A stretch of DNA of 64,000 nucleotides, taken from Cotesia glomerata. Taxonomy: Eukaryota > Arthropoda > Insecta > Hymenoptera > Braconidae. Positions within the stretch are counted from its first letter, which is position 1. The number at the start of each line of letters is the position of its first letter. This document shows, piece after piece, positions 21,801-34,469 of the stretch. A model generated the notes under the pieces. It ran no database searches and was not told where the DNA came from. It was given only the letters and a program-made list of their open reading frames with translations. Location: contig NC_058161.1 in assembly GCF_020080835.1 (NCBI RefSeq), positions 16,605,603 to 16,669,602 on the forward strand, read 5' to 3'. The translations under genes and the position numbers were made by a program.

Positions 21801-24800
21801 TTTTTAATATATTTTATACATATGATATTTGTAAAATATATAAAATATATAAAAAATTCGTGTGGATATTCAAATGAAAGGTCTTGATTAGCATAACGTC
21901 AGAATAAGCTTATATCATTAGAAATATTATCAGTGGTCAAAATAAAATGTAATGACTTAGTTATTGACATTTTTAAAAAGATAAGCTCATCCTGATGTTA
22001 CGTTCATCGAAACCTTTAATTTGAGTACGCACGTGATTTTTTTATATATTATATATATGACATGGCTCTATTACTAGAGCCAAAAAGCGGATCCCTATAC
22101 GCCCTCTTGGATTTAAAATAAATTTTTTTAAGCAGAAAAGCGGAGAAAAAAATAGATGTGTTTATGACAGAAGGTTGACAAAAAGGTCGAAAAATAAAAG
22201 TAGATAAAAATAATACTCAGGATATGAAAATAAACTAAGATGACGAAGAAATCGATTAATAAGACAAGTAGATGTCACTAAAATTTGATAATTGTTTACG
22301 AGTGGGATCAATCCCATTTTACTCTTTGTTTGGCCGTAGAAAAATTTTTTTTTAATCAAATTGATCAAATTTTTTTTTAATTCTTCGTTTATGGATTTTT
22401 CAAAAAAAAATATATCAAAAAAAGATAAAATAGAAATTTTATCTAAAAACATGAAAGCCAATATTTTTTCCAACTTTTAAAGGCAAAAAAAGTTATCAAA
22501 ATCTTTATTTTTTCTTTTCACGACATTTTTTATCATAAATGCGCCGTAAAAACAAACAGAATCCAAAAAAAAATTTTTAAATGTTAATTTTTCACCTAGT
22601 TATGGCCCAAAATGGGGTTGACCCCATTTTTAAATAATTACCAAAAATTTCTACGCTCTTTTGGCTTTATATCACTAAATTTTAAAATTCCTAAACCCAA
22701 AACAGGCGTACATTTTTATACATACGTCCTTTTGGCTTGATAAATTTTTTTTTTCATTTTTAAGCTTTGAATTTGCTTGCAAAGATTGACAAAAAAAATT
22801 TTCTCCGCCCTTTTGGCTTCAGATCACTAAATTTTTAAGTTCCTAAATCAAAAACTAGCGTAGAATTTTAGACAAACGCTTTTTTGGCTTACAAAAATTT
22901 TTTTTTCACTTTTAAGTTTAAAATATTTTTACAAAGATTGAAAAAAAATTTTTTTTACTCCCTTTTGGTATTTGTCACACAGTATGGTAGTGAATGATTA
23001 ATAATTAATAATAAATAATTAATAATTAATATGAACAATTAATTAAAAGTAACTAGTAATTAGTGAATGCATCACAATGAACATAAGCAAACAGCAAACC
23101 TTTTGAATTGTTTGCATAGTAGTGAATCCTCGTAAGACCTAGTAAAATTATTAGTAAACTTAAAAAAAATTCACGTGACAAGCAGTGCGATGGCATGAAT
23201 AGTTGGTTATAAATAAATAAAAATGAAATAAATAAAAATAAAAAAAAAAAACTAATACACTTACGACTTTGTCAAAGACAGGGGCGTTATCATTAACATC
23301 TTCGATGGTAACTTTAAAGGTACAAACGTCATCAAGCTGCGGGCGACCATTGTCCGTCGCTAATACTGTTAAATAAGCTTCTTTTTCACGCGCCGGCTCG
23401 TCTCGATCAATTACCTGGGTGGTTTTAATTAATCCAGTGACATTATTTATCTCAAATTTTAATTTTTCACCAGGCGCCGTGACAAAACTGTAAGTTATGG
23501 TACCTAAAAGTTTGGGGTGAATAAAAAAAAATAAATAAACAAAAATAAATAAAATTAAAAATTAAAAAAATAATTTTTTAGGAGCTTTGTTGTAATTAAT
23601 TAGTTAAGTTAAATAAAATCAAACACGAGCAGCTTGCACGAAAAACACTAACACGTGCGATATTAATTCAAAAATTTGGTTATATTTTGTGAGAAGCGAC
23701 AATTACCTCCTTCTTCTGGCGAGTCTCGGTCTACTGCGTGGACTTGCACGACCACTGTTCCAGCGGGCTCGTCTTCTTTCACTCTCGGTTTTAAGGAACT
23801 CGAACAATCCGAAAATACGGGCTTGTGGTTGTGGTTGTCATCTTTTGTCTGGAAAATAAAGTGAAGTTAGAATTAATTTTCTGTTATTTGTGATGTGAAG
23901 AAATAAATTACTTAGACACTTGATTATTTTTGAATTTTATTTGAAGGATAAATTTAAAAAAAGTTTGGAAAACCCAAAACTGCACGCCTCATAATCACAT
24001 TTTACATAGTAAAATTGATTAAAATAAAATAAAAATACTTTTAAATCTTTCGCGCCATTGTTCACCCAGAAAAAAAAAGTACTGCGCATGTGTTGTAAAC
24101 GAACCTTATTTACATAGATATAGATATACAAACGATAAGTGAATTTTAGTTTATTGCTAATTATAATTAAACTACATTGAATTAGACCGTGATCTTCAAA
24201 ATGATTTAGTTTTGGATAATACTGAAGCGTATAAAAAAAATGGACTTGATCAGTTAAGTTTTTCGGCAGTTATTGTGATCACGCCAGTTTCCATACATAC
24301 ATCAGACACACGGATGTCCACGGAATAATTTTTTTAAACATTTTTTTTATTTACTTAAAAAGCAAAATGTCTTTTAAAAATGTTATAAATGTTGAAACAA
24401 GCGTTTTTCCATGACATTTATGTGTAAATATTATTCTTCAAGTGCGATAGAAAATAAATAGAGACAATTTTAGTTCAAAAAATCACTTGATTTTTGTACA
24501 GCGAGAGAGTAGAGCACTACCTCATCCGCTTCGCTTATGAGGCGTGCAATAGAAAATTATTTTTTAATAGAGAAGTTATATTGATTTTATATAAGTTAGA
24601 GAAGTAATATATGATAATAAATTTCTTTTATTTTTGCTGACTTAACCTCAATTGGAACAAACTAATAACAATATTTCTTCTTAATAGAGAACTTGCATTA
24701 AATTTTTATCAACAAAAATTAAAATATAAATTGAAGAATTATTTGTTTGAAGAATATTCTGATAATTTTTTGATAAACAATTTTATTTTTAAATTAATTA

Positions 24801-27800
24801 TAAAAAATGAAAATTTTAGTGTAAAGACAAGTTGTGATAAGCTGTGACGTAATTATATTCGTTGCGGCAAGAACAAACAATGAAAATTACATTAACTTCT
24901 TGTATTTTATATATTCAGATCACCATAAATCACTAACCAGTTAAGCTTAACCTAACAAAATAAATATTGTCAAGTAATACAGCAGATAATTTTTTTTTAT
25001 TAATGCAAAATAATCTCGAATAAATAAACAATATGGTTGATGTCGGGTTGAAGAAACAAGACTTATAACTTGTCCGGGTGTAGGTGAAGTATTGTTGTTA
25101 AATATCGGTCAGTATTTATCTGTTCGCACTTTTTAATAATTATTATTTTTTACAAATAATTATTTCATTCTTTGTTAAAATATTTTTTCTACATTTATTA
25201 ATTTATTTCACCGACAAATATATCCTATATTATAAAAAAGCTGTTTATTTATTTATTTAAGAAGACAACATAAGCATAGATATAGTTTTAAAACTCTCTG
25301 TAAGATAGCGTTGCACGCCGGATATAATACTACGTCACTGCCGCTTGAATTTGAATTAAAAAAATAAGTTAATTTAAAAATTACCCGGGCAAATAAATTA
25401 TTTAAATATTTTTCTATTATTTTCTCTTAATAACTTTAAATAAATTTTTAAAAATCAATAAAATTTCTTCAATTTCTATGCAACATTCTTCAAAAAAATT
25501 TTTAAAATCATCAAATGTCTATTAATAATTGATTATTCTAATAATTATTTCAAGATTACCATTGAATCGTCGATACTCAAGTATTGCGTGCGAAAATCTG
25601 CTTGCCTTGATGGTCGGAAGTGGGCTGCATCTAAAAAAATGAGAAATTTGTAATAAGTACACAGAATTTAGTCAAATTTGTGGTGAGCAATTCTTAAAAG
25701 AATGTTTGATAAAGCATGATATGATTGTACGGAGGTATTACGACATCGGTGTGAATCATGGAGAATGATGAATTATAGTAAATTATAAGTATTTTTATAT
25801 CAATTTATGGACTGATAAAAATAGTCGTGATTACATTGTTAAGTATTTTTAGTAAAGAATCTTTAATTCTAATACTTGTATATGTTTGAAATTATTAAAT
25901 CGCTGAACAGGAAGTTCTTGATGTTAAAGGTCAGATGATTGTGGGTTTTTTTTCTTAAGACTTTTTTTTCCGTTAACAAAGAACAAAAATAGTATTTAGA
26001 GTAGAGATAATTCTACAATTATTATTTAATATTATTGTAATATATCATTTATATAATTTCAGTCGATTATTATTAGTGTAATTACAAATTTTGAAAATTT
26101 TTTGATTAAGTCTATGCTTGTCAACAAGATGGCAGCTAATTTAAAATGGAGGATTCAACTGTCGGTAAGGAAGAAATGTTTAAAGTTAATATTATTATTT
26201 TTCTCTAACTTCCCGCTGAGAAAATTAAACATTATCAAAAGTTGGGAAGTTATTGGAATAAAGAGTTTATCAAAATTATAATATTAACGTTTTTAGTTAG
26301 AAGTTAAATATTTATTTTCAATACGAAATACTGTTTAAATATTTATCTTTTTTAATAAATATTCAGGGCAAGTAATATAAGAAGGCATTACGGGTACTCT
26401 ATTTTTTTTTATCGCGTAACTGTATCTAAACATGATAATATTATCGATTCGTATAAACCTTACTTATATTATAATATAAATCTATTGTGAGAAAAATTGC
26501 AAATGAATTGCAAAAAAAAATAAACATTATAATTATAATTTATTAGTAAAATTTGTATTAAAACTATTTTTTTAATCCCAATTTGGTTCACAAATTGGAG
26601 AAAAAAATTTTATAAAGGTTTTTCTTACATCTTTTTAAAAATTAAAAAAAATTTCTAATGAATAATAATACTCTAATTTAATTATATAAATTATTATTAT
26701 TATTTCTATGAATCTTTATTTAATTTTTCGTTGAAAAAAAAAATGATAAAAATAAAAAATGATGATTTAACACTGCATTGACACTTAAAATCAATACAAT
26801 ACGTGCTGGATTGACACTTAAAATTAAAACACTCATTTTTGCTAATATATATGATGATAATATCTATGCGATAAAATTAATAAATTTTATTTATCAAGGC
26901 ATTATTTAAGAGGTAAATTGATTCTGAATGTCAACGCAGTTTTATATTTATAACTATAATTAATATTAAAATTTATTAAAACTAGTGTTTTTTGTTGTTG
27001 TTTAAATCTCCATTATTTCTAAATGTAACTTAATAATTTACAGACTTCTTTTCTATTTTTTTTTCTGGTTTTAGATTTTTATTGATTTATGCAGACGAAA
27101 ATTACAATATTGATAACAATAATAATAATAAATATAATAATAATATAATTAGACTTAAATTTTAAAGACATATCAAAATTCCATATTCCATGAAAATCGG
27201 GTGGATAGATCAAGAGATATTAATTTTAAAAACCGCGTTGATTTTGAGTGTCAATGCAGTTTAAAATAATTATATATAGTAAAAAGACACGTTTGTTAAA
27301 AAATTCTTAACACGATAAAATTAACAAATTTCACTCAGAAAGATATTATTTAACATGAAAATTGATTTGGAGTGTCAATGCAGCATATACTGTATTGATT
27401 TTAAGCGTCAATGCAAAATCAAAACGTCAATTTTATTTATTAAAAAATTTATAAATAGAATTAAATGTCATAGTAATAACATTGAAAAATGTAAAATTAT
27501 ATTTATAATTTTTCAATTAAATTGAAATGACGCATATAAATTGCATTGACGCTCCAAATCAATGCATTTCTCCGATAATATTTTAATGAGTCAAACTTAC
27601 TAATATTACCGGTTAAAATTTTTTAACACTAGCGTCTTTATACAAAGCATAAAATTTTTATACTGCATTGATTCTCAAAGTCAATGTACTTATTTTTCAT
27701 CAATATCTCTGAATCTATTTATCTGATTTTTATGAAATTTTAATATTTTTATTTTGATATTCAATTTACGTTTTAAAATCATTATTGTTATTATTTATTT

Positions 27801-29297
27801 TTATTATTAGACAAAAATTAACCAAAATTTGATGTGAAATTTAACTTTTAAATATTTTTTATTTTTTATTATAATTTACTCCGACAATAAACATAAAAAA
27901 TATAATTTTCAATATAATTGTTATTATAAAAAAGCTTTAATTTTTGTTAATTAAAAAATTAAATCCTGAAAAAATTTTATCAAATTTATTTTTTTAATAT
28001 TTTAGTTAAGAATTTACTTCTGGAAATTTTACTCTAAAAAAAATCAACATAAAAATTACTATTATTTCTAAAAACTACTAATCAAAATTTTACTTTTTTG
28101 ATAATAATTTATTGCAATGAATTTCAACCAATTTAAGATAAAAATATAATAATAATTTTCATTCATTCACATGAAAAATATTTATCAATAAATATAAATA
28201 AAAAATCCATGAATATTATCACATATGCCAACATAAAAAGTAATACATGGCTAAAAATATCTAAATATGAGTAAGAAGTATAAGTAAGAAAATATTGTAA
28301 ATTTAAAAAATGTAAGTGGTGATACGTACAAACGGCCCCATTGTATGTGCATTATTATACTAGTAAATACTTAACATACATACATATATAATAAATAAAT
28401 GAGTAATAGTGAGTGAGTAAGTGTGTGTGGATTTAGTACATTCCCACGGATGAATCACACTCTGACTTCTTACAATATAAACCATACGCTTATATATATG
28501 TACGATATGAGTACGCGTGTACACGATGAGTCGTCGATTGTATGTTATTTCCTGCTCTCCCCTCTAAAAATTTCATTTTCTTTCTATTCATTTAATTCCC
28601 ATCTTTTATTATTACACACATGTATGTAAGTCTATTGCTAGAGAAGAAAGACCTATACCTACTTTTCTTCCCATTTAATTTATTCACCATTTGTTATATT
28701 ATTTATATTCATTATTCGTAATTTATAATTATAATCATAACATCAACCTTGATCTTATTTATATCACTGCAATTAGTGTAATAATCATAGCTTGAATTAA
28801 TCTTATTAGAGAAGTTATTGTAATTAGATTATTGTACACTTAGTGTCCTAGTTTGATTTATGAGGGCTGACCCTTTACAAATTACATTTTTTTATTTGTA
28901 GATTTAAATTGTATTTGTCCTTATGACGGAACTTTTCAAAAATTTTGCTATTCCTTGACTCAGCTCGTCGAGCTACGTCTCTACACAGAAAGAAAAATTT
29001 CTTGACTGCAGAACAAAATTCTTGGCTCAAGAAAATTTTCGGGTGTCTGAAAGAAGACCGAAGTTGTGTTGGCCGAAGTAAAAATTTTTCTTTAAATTCT
29101 ATTCTTGGTGGAAGTCATTTTTTCTTAATTTAAATTAACATAAATACTTGATACAATAAATTTTTATATTTGATCAAGATTTTTAGATAGTTTAGGGAAA
29201 CAACGCCACCGACTTCAGCTGAGAAAAAAATTTTCTCACCTTGAGAAAATTTTTTTTTTGAATATTTAAATACCCATTTTATATTATTTTAGCGTGC

Positions 29298-29357
<60 letters not shown>

Positions 29358-32042
29358 AATGAAAAAAGATGATGAAATATTATTTGATCTTCCCATTTGA
29401 CATGTTAATCAATAAAAAGATTAATGAAAATTTACTTCTATCTTTAATTTAATTTTTTGGAGTAAGAGAGAACTTTTCTCAAGACCAGAAAATTTACTTC
29501 TATCAAGAACTAAATTTTTTGGAGCAAGAGGCTGAATTTTCTCAAAACAACAAGATTTTCTTGACTTAAATAAATTTTCTTGAATCAAGATACGTATTTC
29601 TTAAAGCAAGAGAACTAATTTCGTTGGAATAAGTGAAATTTCTTGTGTCAAAAAAATAATTTTTTTCTGCTTAAAAAAATAATTAGGAAGAAAAATATTT
29701 TCAAGTGAACCTTTTTTTCTGTGTACTATAACTCACACAATTCTTATCGGATCTCTAAAAAAACGTAGCGTACTTATTTTTTGGAGGATTTCCAAGGTTA
29801 AGTTCGAAGATGAGCTAAATCGGTGGTTAGTTTACAAATTACAGCAATTATAAATTTTTATAAATTATTTATTATAGCGAAAAATTTAAAATTTTACTGT
29901 CTCTCCCTTCAATAGCTATTGAACAAAATAACTTACTAAATTGCTGTAAATTTTATCTGAAAGCTCATTAAATAAGCTTCAATTTGCATAGCTATATATT
30001 TTGCTAGATTAATAAGTTTAAAAATGCCAGTAATTTAAGAGTTTAAAAATTTTATAAAATTGTGAGTTTTAGTGGTTGTTGGCACAATTACTATTAAATT
30101 CGATAACTTATTAAATGTCTGTAAACTCCATCTGAAGCTTATCAAATAGGCTCTCATTAATCTATCTGTATATTTAAGACAAATAAAAAATTAAATATTT
30201 ACTGGTCGATTTGATGAAATTAAACTTTAGCATTAGTTTTTACATTTTATTATATAAATTTAGTGTTGTCATTTTATTTTAATGAAAAATCTACTTCCAT
30301 TTTTGCTGCCGAATGACACCTTTTTTTTTTTCAATTTAAATTATAGTTAAATATTTGATTATTGAAAATTTATTTGAAAGATTTAATAATAAAAAAAATT
30401 TTTTTTTCCCTAAAGAAATTTAATTGATCATTGTCCTCGTAAATTACAGCTAATTACTATCTTGTAACAATACCTACACATTTTTATCAGATACTTTTTA
30501 TACTTTTAATTAACGCTATAATTTTTTTTAGATAAAGATTTATAAAATGCTTATGGTATCGTTAACAATTAATTATCTTAGAGATTAAATACCAAAAACA
30601 AACAAGTACTTTGTTGTGAATGACAATAGAAAGTTTTGATTATTAAATTAAATATTATTATTATAATTATGATTTGAATTCATTTCATATTCGTCCAATT
30701 AATTTGAATAGTTGCGTAACAGTTCATTGCCTCTTTGAATAAATTTTAGATAAAAATTTTGATAGTTTTAAATATGTCTTATAAGTTTTAAGTAATAAGT
30801 GATAAAAAAAATTTGTAATTTTACTATTTGTTGGTTGAAATTCATTGCATTAATTAGTTATAAAAAAAGTAAAATTTTGACAAGTAAAGCTTTTAGAAAT
30901 AATTGTAATTTTTATGTTAATTTTTTTTTAGAATAAAATTTCCAGAAGTAAATTCTTAACTTTAAAATATTAAAAAAATAAATTTGATAAAATTTTTCAA
31001 AAAATTTTAACCGGTAATATTAGTAAATTTGACTCATTAAAATATTATTGGAGAATTGCATTGATTTTGGACGTCAATGCAATCTATATGCGTCATTTCA
31101 ATTTAATTGAAAAATTATAAATATAATTTTACATTTTTCAATGTTATTACTATGACATTTAATTCTATTTATAATTTTTTTAATAAATGAAATGGACGTT
31201 TTGATTTTGCATTGACGCTTAAAATCAATACAGTACATGCTGCATTGACACTTCAAATTAATTTACATGTTAAATAATATCTTCATGAGTTAAATTTATT
31301 TATTTTATCGCGTTAAAAATTATTTAACAAACGTGCCTTTTTACAATAAATAATTATTTCAAACTGCATTGTCACTCTAAATTAATGCATTATTTTTTTA
31401 ATTAATATATCTTGATATAGTCACCCAATTTAGTCTAGTTGAAAATTTATAAATAAAATATGAAAATTAATATAGCAGGTGTTTCATAATTTTAAGAATT
31501 TTACTTACAAATAAATTACTCCAAAAAAATAGAGGAAAAAAATTGACATATAGAAATTAAAAAAGCAATTTGTTAAAAATAATTTTCCGGAACTAATTTA
31601 AAAATAAAAAAAATTGTCAAGTAACTGCTAACTTTAACATCATAATAAAGTATAATTTTACAATAATAATAATAACAAAAAAATTTCATTCAAAAAAAAA
31701 AAAGTTAGCAATTTCCTTAAATTTAAAATGTAAAAATAATTCATAAGCCGCTCCAATATTATACTTTAAAATCTCGAGCTTATAAATTTCCCATGACTCA
31801 AAAAGTTCTTTAGAACCTTAAATTTTCCACATTCTCCATTTACAATACCTCAACACACCTATTCTCCTCCATACCTACATATATATACCGCTCTAAAGGT
31901 AAATACACAGAGATATCTACCTGAAGAAAGATAAAAATACAGTCAACTCACCTAAAGTTCCGCAGAGTAATCCCAGCACTATGCTCCCGATGACAACTCC
32001 CCGTGTCCCGGGACATTTCCAGCTCTCAATTTTTCTCCCCAT
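15878..32042 (-). CDS. shg: Classical cadherin, shotgun/DE-cadherin type, 6 coding exons
   Basis: Coding exons in transcript order: 32042-31952 (ATG GGG..), 25630-25560, 23848-23707, 23503-23265, 20913-20722, 19921-15878. All are GT-AG and in phase, giving 1592 residues (Drosophila DE-cadherin about 1507, from memory). Residues 14-30 form a signal-peptide core (GVVIGSIVLGLLCGTL). Cadherin repeats follow, with DxNDN-type calcium motifs EDVNDNAPVF, EDVNDNFPVF, ADKNDNPPHF, ENVNDNLPVF, NDLNDNAPFL and GDENDNA. Then come an NC region, one EGF-like cysteine block (about 1102-1150), one laminin-G domain (about 1152-1335), a membrane span (about 1358-1378) and a 214-residue tail. The tail has DMDDIRENIINYEDEGGGE (p120-catenin region) and SLSSLASCTDDG..FNYLSNFGPRFRKLADMYG (beta-catenin region), then a poly-Asp run. 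One LG domain argues for shotgun over N-cadherin. It forms adherens junctions. The 3.95 kb terminal exon is far more GC-rich than its surroundings. Confidence 0.94.
20008..20648 (+). mobile_element. TIR element (GAGAACTTGCATT family) in shotgun intron 5
   Basis: It opens GAGAAGTTGCATT and closes AATGCAAGTTCTC, both flanked by TA. Internal marks shared with the copies at 24687-25487 and 46008-46810 are TTAGTTAAAGTTATTAA, TTTGCCCGGGTAA and ACACCCGGACAAGTT. No ORF. It accounts for most of the 800 bp intron between exons 20722 and 19921. Confidence 0.82.
21312..21646. mobile_element. MITE with ATCCCAGATAGCCA termini
   Basis: 335 bp bounded by ATCCCAGATAGCCA and its exact reverse complement TGGCTATCTGGGAT. 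The interior has several short self-complementary phrases built on AACTTGCCGTTAA/TTAACGGCAA and GGCAAGTTA. Non-coding. It lies in shotgun intron 4. Confidence 0.82.
21737..22065. repeat. Second block of TCATTTGAGTA palindromic repeat
   Basis: One full inverted unit (21737-21912) and one half unit (about 21965-22060), carrying CATCCTGATGTTACGCTCAT, CGAGACCTTTCATTTGAGTA and the mirror ATTCAAATGAAAGGTCTTGA. It matches the array at 12500-13050, which lies beyond the 3' end of the same gene. Confidence 0.65.
22066..22990. repeat. CCTTTTGGCTT repeat block
   Basis: GGCTCTATTACTAGAGCC hairpin at the left edge, then at least two tandem units of about 180 bp (about 22640-22800 and 22800-22985). Each runs CTCTTTTGGCTT, TCACTAAATTTT, CCTAAA, AAACTAGCGTA, TTTTTTGGCTT, then CATTTTTAAG and CAAAGATTGA. 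Non-coding; an open frame on the minus strand at 22162-22473 is poly-F/K chance sequence. Family unknown to me. Confidence 0.5.
23961..24548 (+). mobile_element. TIR element family 'GCACGCCTCATA', copy 2
   Basis: AAGTTTGGAAAACCC then TGCACGCCTCATAA at the left, TTATGAGGCGTGCAA at the right. The interior differs from copy 1 and contains TTTTTCCATGACATTTATGT. That stretch, reverse-complemented and split by an insertion, is found again at 33311-35350. Confidence 0.75.
24687..25487 (-). mobile_element. TIR element (GAGAACTTGCATT family), copy 2, in a shotgun intron
   Basis: It opens TA-GAGAACTTGCATT at 24685. The far end is decayed (CTATGCAACATTCTTC). It is inverted relative to the copy at 20008-20648. 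The 50 bp outside the TIR (GACTTAACCTCAATTGGAAC and AAACTAATAACAATATTT) also match the flank of the other copy, so the pair may belong to a larger repeat or an inverted duplication. Confidence 0.72.
26760..27740. repeat. Hairpin satellite block in shotgun intron 1
   Basis: Cores occur in both orientations near 26772, 26925, 27237, 27365, 27393, 27545 and 27663 (for example GCATTGATTCTCAAAGTCAATG). The part from about 26945 to 27740 is closely similar to 37860-38660 and, inverted and shorter, to 30930-31440. This indicates segmental copying of a chunk of array plus its flanks. Confidence 0.72.
28984..29723 (+). mobile_element. TIR element (CACAGAAA family), copy 1, shotgun intron 1
   Basis: CACAGAAAGAAAAATTTCTT at the left and TTTTTTTCTGTG at the right, flanked by TA on both sides. 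The interior is built from CTTGACT..CAAGAA phrases and includes GACCGAAGTTGTGTTGGCCG and a (TA)n tract at 29299-29356. An inverted copy lies at 61344-62039. No ORF. Confidence 0.82.
29299..29356. repeat. (TA)n microsatellite
   Basis: About 29 uninterrupted TA dinucleotides inside the CACAGAAA-family element. Confidence 0.95.
29730..30320 (+). mobile_element. GCAGCCG-family element, copy 2
   Basis: It shares CCAAGGTTAAGTTCGAAGAT near its start and AAAAATCTACTTCCATTT and GCTGCCGAATG at its end with 8608-9550. Boundaries are approximate. Confidence 0.55.
30930..31440 (-). repeat. Inverted copy of hairpin-satellite segment
   Basis: It carries GCATTGATTTTGGACGTCAA (31058), GCATTGACGCTTAAAATCAA (31211) and GCATTGACACTTCAAATTAA. 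The spacers GACATTTAATTCTATTTATA and TTGATTTTGCATTGACGC are reverse complements of sequence at 27400-27480 and 38330-38400. Confidence 0.68.
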
Positions 32043-32760
32043 CACTAGTCCTCTTAAAACTTAGAACAAGCTCCAAATCACCTGCTTGTAATTTATAAAA
32101 AACTCTCAATCACAAAACTTCACCGCACTAAAATTCACAAAACCTCCAACAATCTTGCACATGTTTATTCTCTAAATCACAGATTTATCTTAAAAAATAT
32201 TCCGCCAATATTTGAAGCTCCAGCCATTTATCCAACTAAAAAAAAAAAAAATTCAATAATTAATACCTTATAACAATAATAATAATAATAAAACCACTTG
32301 TTAAATTTTATACACACCCAACTGTCACTTGAGAATTCTTCAAACTTTTTTTTATTTTAATTTTTATAAAAAATTAAATTAAATTAATTTTATAAATTTT
32401 ATTAAAAAAAAAAATTATTTATAAAAAAAATTTATCAATAATCTGACTCATCAATAAAATCTGAATGAGTCTTTGAACGTTCTCAATATCACTCCAACAT
32501 AAATTTACAACACTTCACATACATTTATATATATATATAGATATATATTTAATTTAATATATATTCCGCGAATATGTGACTATAGAACACGCGACGCCAA
32601 TCGAATGACGCGAGGCAAGGCACGGATTCGAGTATGACAACGGACAACGACGGCCGACGACGCCCGTTTAGTTTAAGAGAAACTAAAAAACTAAAACAAA
32701 AACTTGTGACGGCTGTCTTGCTCTTAATTTAAAACTTAAATCTCCACTCGTCACTTATCA
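32043..32760 (-). promoter_or_regulatory. Shotgun 5' flank and probable 5' UTR/promoter
   Basis: Upstream of the ATG at 32042, sequence is AT-rich to about 32560. A locally GC-rich patch (32580-32680, GACGCGAGGCAAGGCACGG, CGACGGCCGACGACGCCCG) follows and is the most promoter-like part. No clear TATA box is separable from the (TA)n background at 32525-32550. The transcription start is not determined. A trinucleotide patch, (ATG)n at 32832-32854, follows. Confidence 0.4.
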
Positions 32761-33495
32761 CTGTTTAATTTTTTTAATCCAGTGGGCAGTAATAGTAATA
32801 GTAATAGTAAGGAGTAGTAGTCATACTCTATATGATGATGATGATGATGATGATACCGACTACACCAGGGGCTGCTCACTCAATGCTGGACTACACCATA
32901 CAAATACAACTGGTCGGCGCTCTGCTTACTGTACTTGCTGGTTGGCATGGTACATATAATGGAGACAAAGATGGAGGAATGCTGGTGGTTGGAGAGAGGG
33001 AGAATGAGTGTGCTGTGCTGAAGGTATTTAGTAGTATACTAGTATAGTGTTTGTAGTATACTATACTATGTTGACTGTTGAATGCTTGGGAGAAAAAAAC
33101 AGTGATTAATTTTTTTTTCCCACCCCTACAAATAAATTTTTGAGCGGATGACTCACGGGGGTAATGGCTCGGAGACCAGAGAAAGGTGAGTGGTTACTGC
33201 TACAGGTAATTCTGGTACAGTTTCTGCGCAGGACGCAGTTGGTGATTGGTGGCTGGTGCGCAAGCGCGTATATTTAGCGGGAGGTTTTTAAGTTTTAAAT
33301 TTAGTGCCTAAAAAACAAGATTTTTTCAACTAAAATTGTATATTTATTTTCTATCGCACTTGTAGAATGATATTTACACATGGGTGATTCTCTGTAAGGA
33401 CGTCTTAAATCTGTATAAAATTTTCCGACCAAATTATTTTTGATTTTATTAAAAAAAAAATTAGGAAAACGGTTGACCCTGAAGGCCATCCCTGC

Positions 33496-34144
33496 AACTT
33501 CCCGCTAATTCCATACTTAGGCGCATAAAATTGCAACAATGACGTTTTTGAGCTCTTCGAGCTCAAAAATACAATTTATGGGTTATTTTGAGCTCTCCAA
33601 GCTCAAAGAGATTGTTTTCCTATGCTTTTGAGCTCTTCGAGCTCAAAAGTCTGATAGGGATTTGATGACACTATTTTTTGAATTTTTAAACCGCAATAAC
33701 TTTTGAATGAATAAACCGATTTTCACGCGGTTGGCAGCATTCGACGCAGTTTTTCAAGCCTCACAAAGAATCTCAAATTTTGAATTAATCGCGCTAAAAA
33801 TTTCGGAGTTATTCCGAAAAAACACTTTTTTCGGTTATCTTTCGTTCACGATATCTCTCGAACGAATCAACCGATTTTGACCGGACTGGTGGCGATCGAC
33901 GTGGTTTTTCGAGGTTAAGAGCTGATTAGTTTTTGGAATTGAACCATCAAGCCGTTTAAAAGTTATTCCAAAAAAACCACATTTGAAAAAATTTTTTTTT
34001 CAGTTTTTTGAAGATTTCTCAAAATCTATTGATCTGAATCGGTCCAAATAGTTTTCAAAATCTAAGTTTGGTCAAGCCCTTTCGAATGGCACCAACCGCG
34101 ATGAAATCGGTCAAGCCGTTCAAAAGTTATAAGCGGTTCACATA

Positions 34145-34221
<77 letters not shown>

Positions 34222-34250
34222 CGTAAAAAGGATTCCCCCCCCTACAAAAA

Positions 34251-34315
<65 letters not shown>

Positions 34316-34469
34316 TACAGACACCGTGACAACCTCGCGGGGATAGTCAGGGAAGCTTCCTGTGACCTTCAAACGTCGAGATCTGATGAAAACTCGGTTT
34401 TTGCAAAACGGGGTGAAAACAATAACTTCCTGATTTTTGAAAATCTTCGATTTTCTTAGCGGGAAGTTA
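33496..34469. mobile_element. Nested element with AACTTCCCGCTAA ends and GAGCTC palindromes
   Basis: AACTTCCCGCTAA at the left, TTAGCGGGAAGTT at the right. Near the left end TTTTGAGCTCTTCGAGCTC AAAA occurs twice, with a variant GAGCTCTCCAAGCTC. The middle has phrases such as AACGAATCAACCGATTTTGA and CGGTCAAGCCGTTCAAAAGT. It includes two (CA)n tracts (34150-34219 and 34266-34311) separated by CGCCGTAAAAAGGATTCCCC and poly-A. Long Cys-Val frames here are microsatellite artefacts. Confidence 0.75.
34150..34311. repeat. (CA)n microsatellite pair
   Basis: Two CA runs of roughly 35 and 23 dinucleotides separated by about 46 bp including poly-A. Confidence 0.95.

Noticed and set aside
15878..32042. 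N-cadherin (CadN) identity for the cadherin gene
   Set aside because: Only one laminin-G and one EGF-like block and about seven cadherin repeats; CadN has two laminin-G domains and many more repeats. The shotgun assignment fits better.
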